A model generated the notes under the pieces. It saw nothing but the letters and a program-made list of their open reading frames with translations, was not told the DNA's origin and ran no database searches. Positions 32,313 through 42,104 of a stretch of 64,000 nucleotides of DNA are shown piece after piece (the first letter of the stretch is position 1; each line of letters begins with the position of its first letter). Made by a program: the position numbers and the translations under genes. Origin of the DNA: Branchipolynoe longqiensis (taxonomy: Eukaryota > Annelida > Polychaeta > Phyllodocida > Polynoidae); assembly GCA_030323885.1 (NCBI GenBank), contig JASIRB010004037.1:1-64000 (forward strand), given 5' to 3'.

Positions 32313-32551
32313 CGTTTGATAACAGATAGTCAGTAGTAATATAAAGTCAAATTTCCGACCGACGGATAGAGACCGCGCCGCCCGAAGTCGCCTCTCCCGG
32401 GGAGCTTCCACCTGATTGGATGCTCACCTGTGGCTCATGGAGCCCCAGCCGGGTGAGTCCAGGCAGCACAGCGCCCACCAGCCCGGCGGTGGTAGGCAAT
32501 ATCAAGGCCATGCAGCCTAAATAATATGAGCATAACGCGTTATACAATACA

Positions 32552-32624
32552 TTCTTACGGTCAAACAACGACACATGGATATTAGTTGAATGAGAATATC
32601 TCTGGCTGAACCTTGAAAGGCCCA
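32552..32624 (-). repeat. Split direct repeat, inner copy
   Basis: CTTACGGTCAAACAACGACA..ATTAGTTGAATGAGAATATC..GGCTGAACCTTGAAAGGCCC, partner of 32240-32312. The 240 bp between them would correspond to the A2 segment in a B1-A2-B2 arrangement. Confidence 0.75.
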
Positions 32625-32684
32625 AACCCACCCAAACTAGAGATTACCTCAGCCCCCCTCGCCCCCCGCCCGACAACATAGCTG

Positions 32685-33622
32685 CTACCCTGATATCAGA
32701 TGCAAGTCTCTGTTCAATAGGCGCCTGTAGGATTTCCAGTCCTCCCTTTCCATTATTTCCAGGATGGACGCTCCACACCTTCTAACAAATGTAGCCCCGC
32801 CTCTGCGCAAGCTATGGGTAGTAAATTCCCCTGGCTGGAGGCCAGCCTGGATACATAGAAATTTCAGCGATCCCAGATAGAAACTGTATGGCATCGGGAT
32901 TGAGCCCCCCCCTATGTGGAATCCTGAATGCTTGGCTGTCGGGTGGTGAAGCTATATCGCCAAAGTGCCTGCTCACCCAGTATACAGCACACAATGGCGG
33001 GTTCATCACATAGGGCACTGGAATTAGATGCGTTCTTTCACGATACTGTATGGTTTTTGATTTCCTCACTCTGACCATCATCTCCCACCTGTAGAAGGTG
33101 AAGCCAGCTCTGAGTAAGGACGAGGCCAAGTCTGATACATGACACTTCCTCAGCAGTGCCCGAAATGACAGTAGGATGGCTGTGCTCAGCGCCACATGGC
33201 CCCCGTGTCAGAAGCATTATGGTGAACAATTTTATCAAATGATGTGGCAATAGGGGAGGCGCCTGCTTAGGAGCGTCCCCCAACAACCTTCTAATGCCCC
33301 ACATGCATTTCCATACCCGATGGTTTTTGTAGTCCATCGGGGAACAACCTAGGTCTTTGAGGTGGTTGTTTAAGGCACTCAGATACTGCCTTATTGAGCT
33401 ATAACTCATACGGCGTGCTAGATATGACATGTACATACAAACTTGATCTGACTGACATGGGTAAGGAGATACCATGTCTGCAAACACCTCACAGAATTTC
33501 AGGTAGGCTTTGACCTGGACCGAGCGTGTTTGTTTGGTGGCATCAGCGTAGTGTGCGTCCTCAAACTCACCACACTCCCTCAGCAGCCTTGACCAGTCTG
33601 AATCAACAATGAAATAGATCAT
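32685..33622 (-). pseudogene. Tyrosine recombinase of DIRS-IV
   Basis: Minus-strand recombinase in three frame pieces: 33622-33038, 33195-32812 and 32894-32685. The N-terminal domain includes QTRSVQVKAYLKFCEVFAD, CMYMSYLARRMSYSSIRQYL and GIRRLLGDAPKQAPPLLPHH. The catalytic part has LLSFRALLRKCHVSDLASSL, VRVRKSKTIQYRER, PLCAVYWVSRHFG and FTTHSLRRGGATF (HxxR box). The terminal block REDWKSYRRLLNR has no clear tyrosine at the usual place (Y in SYRRL is shifted). The ending LHLISG is shorter than DIRS-I, so the protein is probably inactive. Frameshifts near 33190 and 32890 break it. Confidence 0.82.
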
Positions 33623-33654
33623 GGCAACACATGGCCCATGCTACATCCACGTCC

Positions 33655-34440
33655 CTCACTCGTACTATACTTTTGAATTCTGAGGCTGTCGCATATTACA
33701 TTATCCCTGGTGTTAATTTAGACTGACTGCACATCGAAATTATATTGGATCGAACTCCAGAATATTAGTCGTAACCATGCCATTGTTGTTTTGTTTCTGC
33801 TTCAACCAGACGGGATGGCCGAATGAGTTAGAGCGTCCGACTCCTGTGCTGGTAGATCGTGGGGTCGTGGGTTCGAGTCCCGGTCGAGTCAAACCAATGA
33901 CTTTAAAATTGATACTTGTCGCTTCCTAGCCAGGTGCTCGGCATTATTAGGATAGGGCAAGGACTGGTGTGCTCAGTGTCAGTATAATGTGACTGAGTGG
34001 GATACCAGGTCATGGTGCCGGTGGCCTGGTTTCCCAGTGGGACAGCACTATATAGTCGCCATGAGTGCGCACTGTCACAAGTCGGTACCCGTCCTGATAT
34101 GACCTTAGATGTTGCTAGGATGTAAAACAACAAACAAACAAACAACAACAAGCTTCTACCAGAGTTTAACGCCGCTCTAACCTGCGTATTGTCAGTGACG
34201 AATATGACTGTCTTATTCTCCCATAAGTGGCCCCACCGGCGGACCCCTGCTAATATTGGCCATAGTTCCAGGACATTGATGTTGTCCGTTTTACAGCCGG
34301 CGTCTTTTGCTCCCTCAAAATGATGGCCTAGCCAGACTTACAAGGTTTTATACTCCCTGAATTGGAAAGCTCCTGCGAGCCAGTCATTGTCATGTGTTGC
34401 CCCGAACCCGAATAATGATGCGTCACTGTAGAGACTATTG
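33655..34440 (-). pseudogene. RNase H of DIRS-IV, split by a SINE
   Basis: Reading the minus strand: NSLYSDASLFGFGATHDNDW with a stop shortly after, then in another frame NINVLELWPILAGVRRWG, TVIFVTDNTQVRAALNSGRS. After the SINE it continues with MAWLRLIFWSSIQYNF and NTRDNVICDSLR. These are the Asp-Glu-Asp-Asp RNase H landmarks seen in DIRS-I at 4135-4542. Internal stops make it non-functional. Confidence 0.8.
33811..34151 (+). mobile_element. SINE family A, copy 8, with target duplication
   Basis: The best-preserved copy: A-box TGGCCGAATGAGTTAGAGCG, B-box GGGTTCGAGTCCC, full body, and a CAAACAAACAAACAACAACA tail. Flanked by GCTTCAACCAGA (33799-33810) and GCTTCTACCAGA (34152-34163), a 12 bp duplication with one mismatch, as expected from LINE-mediated insertion. 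Confidence 0.92.
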
Positions 34441-34471
34441 GATGGTTGAGATGATTGAATGATATATATAT

Positions 34472-34550
34472 ATTTTACCTCGGTAAACAGCCTCAGGCTA
34501 GCCTCAGGCTAGGGAGAGAGGTAAGCACGTCCGGTACCAGCAATTAGCAT
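34472..34550 (+). repeat. DIRS-II left end: outer extension plus inverted terminal repeat
   Basis: Outer part TTTTACCTCGGTAAACAGCC with CTCAGGCTAGCCTCAGGCTA (34473-34510) is complementary to 39550-39590. The inner part AGGGAGAGAGGTAAGCACGT..GGTACCAGCAATT (34511-34546) is complementary to 39815-39850. Confidence 0.88.
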
Positions 34551-34623
34551 ATACAACTCACGACTGGATAACGTGTCGTTGGGTTGCTCCGGCAAATTTA
34601 GTCTACATACAAGCTTATACGCA

Positions 34624-35214
34624 GTAAGTATCATAAAAACTGTGGTTAGCTTAATCATGATGCATTAGAGCATCATTATGGAAAGTTTAGACTTTCTTTG
34701 GTCCATTTTAGACGAGTTATTTGGTTATAAAAAACCAAGGATAGAATTCCTTCTCGAAGGATTGAAACCGATCATTAGCGGTTCTGTCAACACCCGAGTC
34801 ACCGTGTGATTATGAGTAGGATGTGGGCTTCCTGCCTCGTCTCCTTTGGAATTCTCTCGTACTCTAATAGAGGGTAATGTTGGAGATGCTCCTGGGTTTC
34901 TTTTATAGACTCCCCTAGACAAAACTTTTTCAGGCGTTTCTCCGAGTTTCTTAGCATTTTCTCCAACTTGTTGACGTAGTAGTCACAGGTGGGAGAAGTG
35001 TGCGGAACAGAGGGATGGGCGGGCCGATACACTGGTCCCGACCCCGCGTAAGGTTTGGGCTTGACCCACAACCCACGCACAAATTTAGCTTATTACGCCT
35101 GTGTTATAACGGTATAAACACTTTCTCTAACACCAATAGATGTCCAAATGAGTTTGAAACAACCATATTGTGACATATATATATACCGGGACTGACCAAA
35201 AATCTTTGTTTCAG
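34624..35214 (+). other. Candidate intron in DIRS-II leader
   Basis: Donor GCA|GTAAGTAT at 34624, acceptor ATCTTTGTTTCAG|CT ending at 35214, and a consensus branch-like CTGAC at 35192-35196, about 20 nt upstream. The gag ATG follows only 8 nt after the acceptor. The position matches a candidate intron in DIRS-III. Prediction only. Confidence 0.45.
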
Positions 35215-35222
35215 CTCCCCTA

Positions 35223-36584
35223 ATGGCCACGAAGCGTATTAAGCTCGTGCAGCAGCAGCCGAGGGGCGTGTTCCGAGTGGATTGGACGAGGAGTACGACT
35301 CCTCACCCGTGTTGTCGGCAGGGCCTTCGACACAGCCCGGGCGCGCATATTCTCTCCGAGGAGGACATAGTGCCTGACGGCGCCGCGGCTCAAAATTGGG
35401 AGACATGTTTTGCGGCGATGGAGAGTCATATTATGGCTCTCAAACCACCGGTGTCTCGTAAACGGCGAATGCCGAGTGTCCAAGAGGAGTCTTCTTTTGA
35501 GGATTTCTCGGAGACAGACTCAGCGACGGAGCTTAGGGCTCCTCCTCCTTCTCCTAAACGGAGGAAGAAGAAGAAACATATCGTTTCTTCTGGTGATGAT
35601 TTCACCAAGGAACGGGGGAAGACTGGACTTCGCAAAAAGCGCAAGACCAAGTCCAAGAAGAAGAAGAAGAAGAAGAAGAGGAAAGATTCTTCTTCTTCCG
35701 ATTCGTCCACAGATTCCACTTCCACGGAATCGGACTCAGACACGCAATATGAAGGTGTCTATGCTGCCATTGGTGGCAAAGTGGCTAAGAAAGTGGAGAA
35801 GCCAAGGGCTAAGCGTGTGAAAACCACTACGCTTATGCGTGAGAACATTAATGGCCATTTCCACACGTTTAAGGCGGCGGAGATTATTTCCAAGTTAGCA
35901 GATGAGTTAACAGGCATTAAAGGTGTTCCCAACTCCATCATTAAGGAGATGGATCGAGATGTCAATATGACGGATGACCGTAAGAGATTTGAGGGTGTGT
36001 TGCACACAGTGCATAAGGCGGTGCTTGGTACCCTAACGGCTATTGCTCCTGTGGCAAATAGAATGCAAAGGGAAAATAAGTTCTCGTCTTTGGCTAAGAC
36101 GATGGACAAAGGAATTGCATTGTTGGCGGCGGCAGGTAATTACCTGTCGTATCGAAGATATGAAAATGTCTTCAAGTCGGTTTGCACAGATGCTGGCAAA
36201 GAGGTGGCTCGCTCAAAGAAGATTACGGATAATGATGGGAAAGAGTTTACGCTCTTTCTTGCTCCAGAGCCGATTAAAGGGAAACCTTTAGATAACACGA
36301 AAATGTTTGGCGGTCAACTACAATACCTCTATAAAGAGGTATAAACTGCAGCCAAGAGTGGCAAAAACATGGATGGTAAGAAGAAACAGGAAACCTCTCG
36401 TTTCAAAAGTTCACGAGGGGATTTTCGTCCACGGCGGTTCACCAGGGGAACCAGACCGGGCTCAAACTTCGGTCAAGCTTTTCGGGGCCGGGGCGCTCGC
36501 TCAGGCTGGACCGACAACACCGCACGGCCACTAGGCCGAGGCGTCAACTCGCCGAGACCCTTCCCCAGGGGCGGGTCCAAGTAG
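35223..36584 (+). pseudogene. Gag-like protein of DIRS-II (one frame break)
   Basis: Open from ATG 35223 to 36344 (373 codons). The N-terminal third is followed by an acidic region (ESSFEDFSETDSATE) and a lysine tract (about residues 138-156, KKRKTKSKKKKKKKKRKDSS) likely to bind nucleic acid or act as nuclear signal. A predicted alpha-helical domain follows (residues 200-330; FKAAEIISKLADELTGIKGV, AVLGTLTAIAPVANRM). After a shift near 36345-36366 the RG/RP-rich tail continues to 36584 (GRGARSGWTDNTARPLGRG). The domain order matches ORF1 of DIRS1-like elements; function as capsid/RNP protein is inferred from family. It is the longest intact gag here. Confidence 0.75.
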
Positions 36585-36649
36585 AGGTCCAAACACAGAC
36601 GTTACAAATCCTTGCAGCCTCTAAAACCACACAAACCGTAAGCAACTTT

Positions 36650-38340
36650 GTGGCTGGCAATATCAATAATCATATTTCTGAGTGGCACAAAATTACTAGT
36701 GACCAAGAAATTTTACAAATAGTTAGGGGTGTTCACATTCCCTTCACACAAATTCCGGTACAAGGCAGTATACCTTTTCCTTATAAAATTGAACCGGTTG
36801 AACGAGAGGCACTAACTAAACAGGTACAAAAATTCTTTGAGAAAGGAATTATACAAAAAGTGACACACTGTTCAGGAGAGTTTATTTCAAACATCTTCTC
36901 GAGACCAAAGCCTAATGGCGAGGTTCGAATGATCCTGGATTTAACAATCCTTATTAAAATGGTTGAATATCAACATTTTAAAATGTTCTCGCTAGATACG
37001 GCATGAGATCTGATTACGCCAGATGCGTGGATGGCTAGTGTTGATTTACAAGATGCATATTATACGCTTCCCATAAGGGAAAAAGACCGGAAATTTCTTC
37101 GGTTTCTTTGGGATAACCAACTCTATGAGTTTACCTGCATGCCGAATGGTTTAGCTTGTGCCCCTCGTTTATTCACTAAACTGCTTAAACCTGTTTTTTC
37201 AGTAATGGCGCAGAAGGGTCATATAATGTTTCCATACATAGATTATTCCTTTATTATAGCATCAACACAAATTGATTGTGTGAATGCAGTTTTGGATTTA
37301 TGTGCATTACTTACTAAATTGGGGTTTTATGTACATCCACAAAAGTCAGTGTTTAAACCAACAAAACAACTCAAATGTTTAGGTTTATTCTGGATACACA
37401 GTCTCTTACAGTGTCGATAACAGAACAAAAACTAATTAAGTTTATGAATACAGCGACCCAGCTTATTAAGTTGCCAAAACCTAAAATTAGACAGGTCGCA
37501 GTCCTTATTGGGATAATGATATCGTATGCACCCGCTATTCTATACGGGAAGGCCCCATATAAATCTCAGAAATAGATAAAAATTTAGCGTTAACACGAAC
37601 TAAAGGGAATTTTGAGCGACAAGATGTTTATGTTCGCAAGAAGGGTCTACAGGATTTGCATGTGGATGCATACACAAACAAGTTTACCAAATCCAATCCG
37701 CATGGCGAACTAATATACCGGTAATTACTACTGATGCTTCGTTAGAAGGTTGGGGAGCTCATCGATATGGGGTCACAACAGGAGGTAGATGGCTTGATGA
37801 TGAAAAATCAGACCATATTAATGCGCTAGAATTGCGTGCTATTTATCTGGGCTTATGTAGTTTAGTAAAGATACATAAATCACAAGTTAGAATACTAACT
37901 GATAATACTACTGCCATGGCATATATTCGTAACATGGGTGGAACCAAATCAAAGCCCTGCAATCAGTTGTCTAAACTGATTTGGAACTGGGCACAGGCTC
38001 AACAAGTCTGGCTGACTGTAGCGCATATTCCAGGGTCACAAAATACACTTGCAGACCATAAAAGTAGAAATTTCCATGACCATTTAGAATGGTCTCTCTC
38101 TACACCTTTGTTTAACTTCATTTTTGAAAAATGGGGTACACCTAAAGTTGACTTGTTTGCATCACAAAATAATAACAAATTACCTTGTTATGTTTCTTGG
38201 CATCCTGAACCGGAGGCTTGGAAAGTAGATTGCATTTGCTATTACATAGACAAAATAATTATATTTATATTTTTCCCCACCGATAGCAATATTCAGCACA
38301 GAGTTTGTCAGGAAAATCGTTGGAAAGGCACTGCTATACT
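36650..38340 (+). pseudogene. RT-RNase H-methylase-like region of DIRS-II
   Basis: RT marks: IIQKVTHCSGEFISNIFSRP, RMILDLTILIKM, then a TGA at 37005, MASVDLQDAYYTLPI (motif A Asp), NGLACAPRLFTKLL (motif B) and FPYIDYSFII, where the second catalytic Asp of YIDD is Tyr. Further stops near 37418 and 37573. RNase H follows: TTDASLEGWGAH, the Glu in NALELRAIYL, LTDNTTAMAYIRNMGG and TLADHKSRNF. Next is the block GTPKVDLFASQNNNKLPCYV..HPEPEAWKVDCI, found in DIRS elements between RNase H and recombinase and usually attributed to a DNA adenine methylase-like domain. Clearly inactive. Confidence 0.85.
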
Positions 38341-38399
38341 GGTGGTGCCACGATTGGGACACGCAACCTTGGCTGCCAGCAGTTTCACAACTGGCAAAA

Positions 38400-39464
38400 G
38401 AACATATACGAGTCCCAAGAAAACTCGGGAATCTGACACACCACAGACCGCTAGTGGTTCACGGCGACGTGTCAACGACGCCCCTATTGGCATTCCTTTT
38501 CTAAGGAAACAGCTGCAGCAATTTGGATTGGACAAAATTACTGAGAATAGGATAGTATCTGATGCCTGGAGGCCAGGAACGGTCAAAATGTACACAACCT
38601 ATTTAAAGAAATGGGGTGTACATTGTTTGTTAATGAAAGTCAAGCCAACAAATCCAACAATTTCACAAGTAGCTCGTTTCCTTCGTTCTCTAGAGGATGA
38701 AGGACTATCCTTTGGGTCGATCAATGCGGCAAGATGTGCGTTATCAATCATATTACCTAGAATTGATGGCGAAACAGTTGGAAAACATTATGTCCTTTGT
38801 TATCTACTTCGGTCAATTTATCAAAGGAATCCTCCAAAACCAAAGTATAGTCGGTTTTGGGATGTGTCTATAGTATTTAAGTTGTTTCAGGCTTGGCCTC
38901 ACAACTCGTGGTTAGATATAAAACAATTAGGTTTTACGGTCGCGCACCTGTTTTTATTAGTAACCGGACACAGAGGACAGACGATTGTTCCTTTATCTTT
39001 AACTGGATTAGAAATAGACAAGAAACAAGCTACGTTTGATTTAGCACAATTGCTTAAATCGAACACGTTAGGTGACCCTTTATCTACGGTTCACTTAGAC
39101 TGCTTTCCGAGTGATCGGAAATTATGTGTTGTGTCAGCCATACGGGCTTATATATCTAAGACAAAGGATTTACGTGCATCACAACAACTATTAGTGAGCT
39201 TTATAAAGCCACATAAGGCAATTTCACGAGACACCCTTTGCCAGATGGACAATTACGGTGTTGAAATTGGCTGGAGTGTATTCGGGCAAATACTCTTCCC
39301 ACTCAACTAGAGGTGCCATGGTCTCCAAGGCACGGTTGCTAGGTATTTCTGTCAAAAGAATACTAGCGCATGCAGGCTGGAAGACGTCTAAGTCGTTTGC
39401 AAAACATTACAACAAGCGACTAGAAAAGCCTACCGGCATTGCAAAGCGCCTGCTCGCCAACTAA
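38400..39464 (+). pseudogene. Tyrosine recombinase of DIRS-II
   Basis: SAM-like N-terminal domain: GIPFLRKQLQQFGLDKITEN, DAWRPGTVKMYTTYLKKWGV, ISQVARFLRSLEDEG and SINAARCALSIILP. Catalytic domain: VTGHRGQTIVPLSL (first Arg), SDRKLCVVSAIRAYI, SSHSTRGAMVSKARLLG (HxxR) and AGWKTSKSFAKHYNKRL (Tyr nucleophile). All four landmarks of a YR are present. The frame that joins it to the RNase H stretch (37832-39310) runs through what should be overlapping frames, and a shift near 39290-39310 moves the last 50 residues into another frame (39258-39464). Confidence 0.85.
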
Positions 39465-39546
39465 CAAGAATAGGTGAGAACAAAAACGTTGAATATTATA
39501 ATAAGAATGGATGATATTAAGGATAAAAATGAATTATGTAAAAGTC

Positions 39547-39680
39547 TCCCTAGCCTGAGGCTAGCCTGAGGCTGTATACCGAGGTAAAATAGTATAGTTA
39601 TACGAATCTTACCTCGGGTATAGATGATGGATAACTGTTGTATTACCGAGGTAGAAGCCTCCGTGTAGACGTTGGCTAGG
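39547..39680 (+). repeat. DIRS-II internal complementary region
   Basis: The first part CTAGCCTGAGGCTAGCCTGA to GAGGTAAAA complements the left terminus. The second part TATAGTTATACGAATCTTAC..TAGATGATGGATAACTGTTG..ACCGAGGTAGAAGCCTC complements the right terminus (39847-39932). Joining complements of both ends is the defining feature of DIRS circularisation. Confidence 0.88.
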
Positions 39681-39814
39681 ACCCCCCGCCCACCACACCT
39701 AACCACGTCTATCCCTTTGGTGTACCCGTCTACGGGAAAATCATTGTACCGTTACGGGAAAATCATAGTATCCATTGTATTGAAAGATTATTTTTATCCT
39801 GAATAAGTAGGTTA

Positions 39815-39932
39815 AAATTGCTGGTACCTCACGTGCTTCCTTCTCCCTAGCCCACGTCTACCCGAGGCTTCTACCTCGGGAAAACAACAGTTATCCATCA
39901 TCTATACCCAGGTAAGATTTGTATAACTATAC
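39815..39932 (+). repeat. DIRS-II right inverted repeat and right extension
   Basis: AATTGCTGGTACC..ACGTGCTTCC..TCTCCCTAG inverts the inner left end; CTAGCCCACGTCTACCCGAG to AAGATTTGTATAACTATAC is the right extension that pairs with the internal complementary region. Confidence 0.88.
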
Positions 39933-39972
<40 letters not shown>

Positions 39973-39973
39973 G
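39933..39973. repeat. (TA)n(TG)n microsatellite
   Basis: Simple sequence directly at the right edge of DIRS-II; the left edge also abuts TATATATA at 34463-34472, suggesting insertion into a TA tract. Confidence 0.9.
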
Positions 39974-40024
39974 TTGGGGATGATTTCAGGGTTTGGACCT
40001 TTGAAATATAGGTTTGTTGGTTGA

Positions 40025-40265
40025 TTGGTTGTTGGAGTTTTAGGTCCTGGCAACATCTAAGGTCATATCACTATCAGGATGGGTACACTGGGAAATCAGG
40101 CCACCAGCACCATGACCCGACACCCCACTCAGTCACATGACACTGAGCTAGCCAGTCCTTGCCCTATCCTATTAATGCCAAGCGCTAGGCTATGAAGTGA
40201 CAAGGTCATTGGTTTGACTCAACCGGGAACCGAACTCCCGACCTTCCGCACGCGAGGCCCGCGCT
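40025..40265 (-). mobile_element. SINE family A, internally deleted copy
   Basis: TTTTAGGTCCTGGCAACATC at left and B-box complement GGGAACCGAACTCCCGACC at right, with several internal gaps relative to the copy at 33811. Confidence 0.72.
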
Positions 40266-40405
40266 GAAATATAGAAATTGAGCAAGGGCTGTCACCAGAT
40301 TTAAGTCTGCCTCCTTCGTTCGCCATAGGCAGTCAACTATTATGGTATTAATGTTAGTAAAATGCTTTTCTCTTTTAATGTCCTCTTGTAGTTGTACCTA
40401 TCAGA

Positions 40406-40515
40406 TGACCAGACCGGATGGCCGAATGAGTCAAACCAATGACTTGAAAATTGATAGATGTTGCTTCCTAGCCAGGTGCTCGACATAGGATATAGCAAGG
40501 TCTGGATGGCTCAGG
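40406..40515 (+). mobile_element. SINE family A, partial copy
   Basis: ACCGGATGGCCGAATGAG is joined directly to GTCAAACCAATGACTTG, so the B-box region is deleted; ends after GGTCTGGATGGCTCAG. Confidence 0.65.
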
Positions 40516-40651
40516 TATGGGCGAAGTGAAGTGGGGCCTGGGCAGCAAGTGGCTGTCTCACTTTAATATAAAGTCAAATCTGGTCCCGAGTGACGGTCAA
40601 CATCCATTCTCACATGCGCACTAAGCACCTCCGAGCCAGACTGCGCTTACT

Positions 40652-41491
40652 GCCCGGTCACATACACGTTATGCTAGGTACACACATAGCGTATAGGATT
40701 CGCGCACTAAAACTCCCGATCCGCTTAAAACTGAAAACGGGCCGATTCATTTTTCGAATCGCGAATCGCAATCGTAAAGGTAGTACACACCTACCGTTTT
40801 AGCCCTAAAAATGTGTTTTTAGTCGTGAATCACAATCGGTAGGTGTGCTAGGGGAGGGCACACCTCACGATTTTGGGGCAGTTTTAGATCGTATACGGTA
40901 GGTGGGTGCGGAAAAACGATCGTAAACGGTAGGTGTGTACCGGGCATTAGTGAACATAGTTGAACGTAGGTGAACGTAGTGGAGGCTAACATGGGTCAAA
41001 CATCGTGTGAGTATGTTAAACTACGTTGAAATACATTAAGGTAGGGCAGGTTTTGGTACAGCTAAATACATTATGGTACGGATGAATACATTATGGTATG
41101 GCTACATACATTACGGTATGGATAAAGTCGTTATGGTACGGATGCCAGTACGTTCAACTACGTTCAACTACTTTAGCCTCCAGTACGTTCACCTATGTCC
41201 AATAATGGCTATGTGACCAGGGCTTCGTCCAAGTATGCTAGAGTATGCTAGAGCACACTAGAGTATGCTAGAGTATGCTAGAGTATGTTAGCATCATGGA
41301 TGCAAATTCAGCATCTAACGTAGCACTCTTTTGAACATGTCCAAAGATTAAATCAGAATTCACGGCCCACCCACGTTATTACCAAGGAGAAGTATAGATA
41401 CCAGTACATTCAACTACGCTTAACTACGTTCAACTATGTTAGCATCCACTACGTTCAACTACGTCCAAAAACGTGTATGTGACCGGGCCTT
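40652..41491. mobile_element. Palindromic element family G, copy with nested MITE
   Basis: Begins GCCCGGTCACATACACGTTA and ends with the complementary ACGTGTATGTGACCGGGCC. Internal modules match 20846-22438: GTGGAGGCTAACATGGGTCA, TATGCTAGAGTATGCTAGAG and TTTGAACATGTCCAAAG. Without the MITE it is about 560 bp and largely self-complementary. Confidence 0.75.
40672..40946. mobile_element. Harbinger-like MITE (family H, copy 2)
   Basis: TGCTAGGTACACACATAGCG at left and ACGGTAGGTGTGTACCGGGCA at right; TTA duplicated at 40669-40671 and 40947-40949. Interior nearly identical to 3469-3732, including GCGCACTAAAACTCCCGATC and GGGCCGATTCATTTTTCGAA. Confidence 0.88.
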
Positions 41492-42104
41492 CAGTGCAAA
41501 TCGACTGATGCCCAGGCCAATAAAGCATATAATTTATAAAAGCATCTGTGAGGTGCAGGAACATTTTAGTACAAACACAAATAAATGAAAATCCTGGTAA
41601 ATATATAATAAAAGGACAAGCATCAAATAACGGCACGGTCAATAATATTTGCATAATGTCTTATACCACACAAGTGGAAAATGTTATGAGATCTTTAAAT
41701 GTGGTTACTCTGCCCTCTCCTCTGCCCGCAACAACAACAAATGTGGTCAGAGGTTTAGTTCTGTTCGTTAAACAGGATGAACCAACATATGGTCAAATAA
41801 CAAGCAGTAATCCGGTCGGTTTACATCACAGTCTGCCAAGCAAAGAGGAAATCCTCATTGACAACGCATTACGTAACGTCGGAAGGAACAACCAAGTACG
41901 GCGATACTGGTGGCATTTCCTAACGCTGCCTGTGTGACGTCATCACGTCTGTGTTTGTGTTACTACTGTGTATGTTGCGATGTATGAGGTAGAAATGCCA
42001 GCGAAATGTTGGTGAATCTCACCCTAGGAGGAGGTTAAACTCAAACGGCAACATCTTCTCACACGCACAAAGTTTAGTTTCGCATTCCTCTCTGATTGCC
42101 TCTC
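41492..42104. other. Spacer with an unassigned 129-codon frame
   Basis: The frame 41548-41937 (plus) is not simple sequence but shows no domain I know, no signal peptide and no splice context. It may be chance or a decayed element. Otherwise nothing recognised. Confidence 0.35.

Larger units (their letters stand above)
32240..34445 (-). mobile_element. DIRS-IV: minus-strand YR retrotransposon, 5' truncated
   Basis: On the minus strand: RNase H remnant (34440 down to about 33655), recombinase (33622-32685), then a 3' region with two direct repeats. Close to DIRS-I in sequence (RNase H YSDASLFGFGA, recombinase HSLRRGG). The gag and RT are missing; the left end of DIRS-II begins at 34472. Split by a SINE at 33811-34151. 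Confidence 0.8.
34472..39932 (+). mobile_element. DIRS-II: full-length DIRS retrotransposon with canonical ends
   Basis: 5.46 kb. Left end (34472-34550), gag-like frame, RT-RNase H-methylase-like region, tyrosine recombinase, internal complementary region (39547-39680), inverted terminal repeat plus right extension (39815-39932). No target duplication; both outer edges lie in TA/TG simple sequence, as expected for recombinase-mediated insertion. Coding frames contain a few breaks and the RT has YIDY instead of YIDD, so this copy is dead though structurally whole. Confidence 0.9.

Noticed and set aside
34799..35080. Minus-strand 93-codon frame in the DIRS-II leader
   Set aside because: Antisense in a non-coding leader that contains the candidate intron; no domain.
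41548..41937. 129-codon frame as a host gene
   Set aside because: Not low complexity, but no domain, no splice context and flanked by repeats; left as unassigned.
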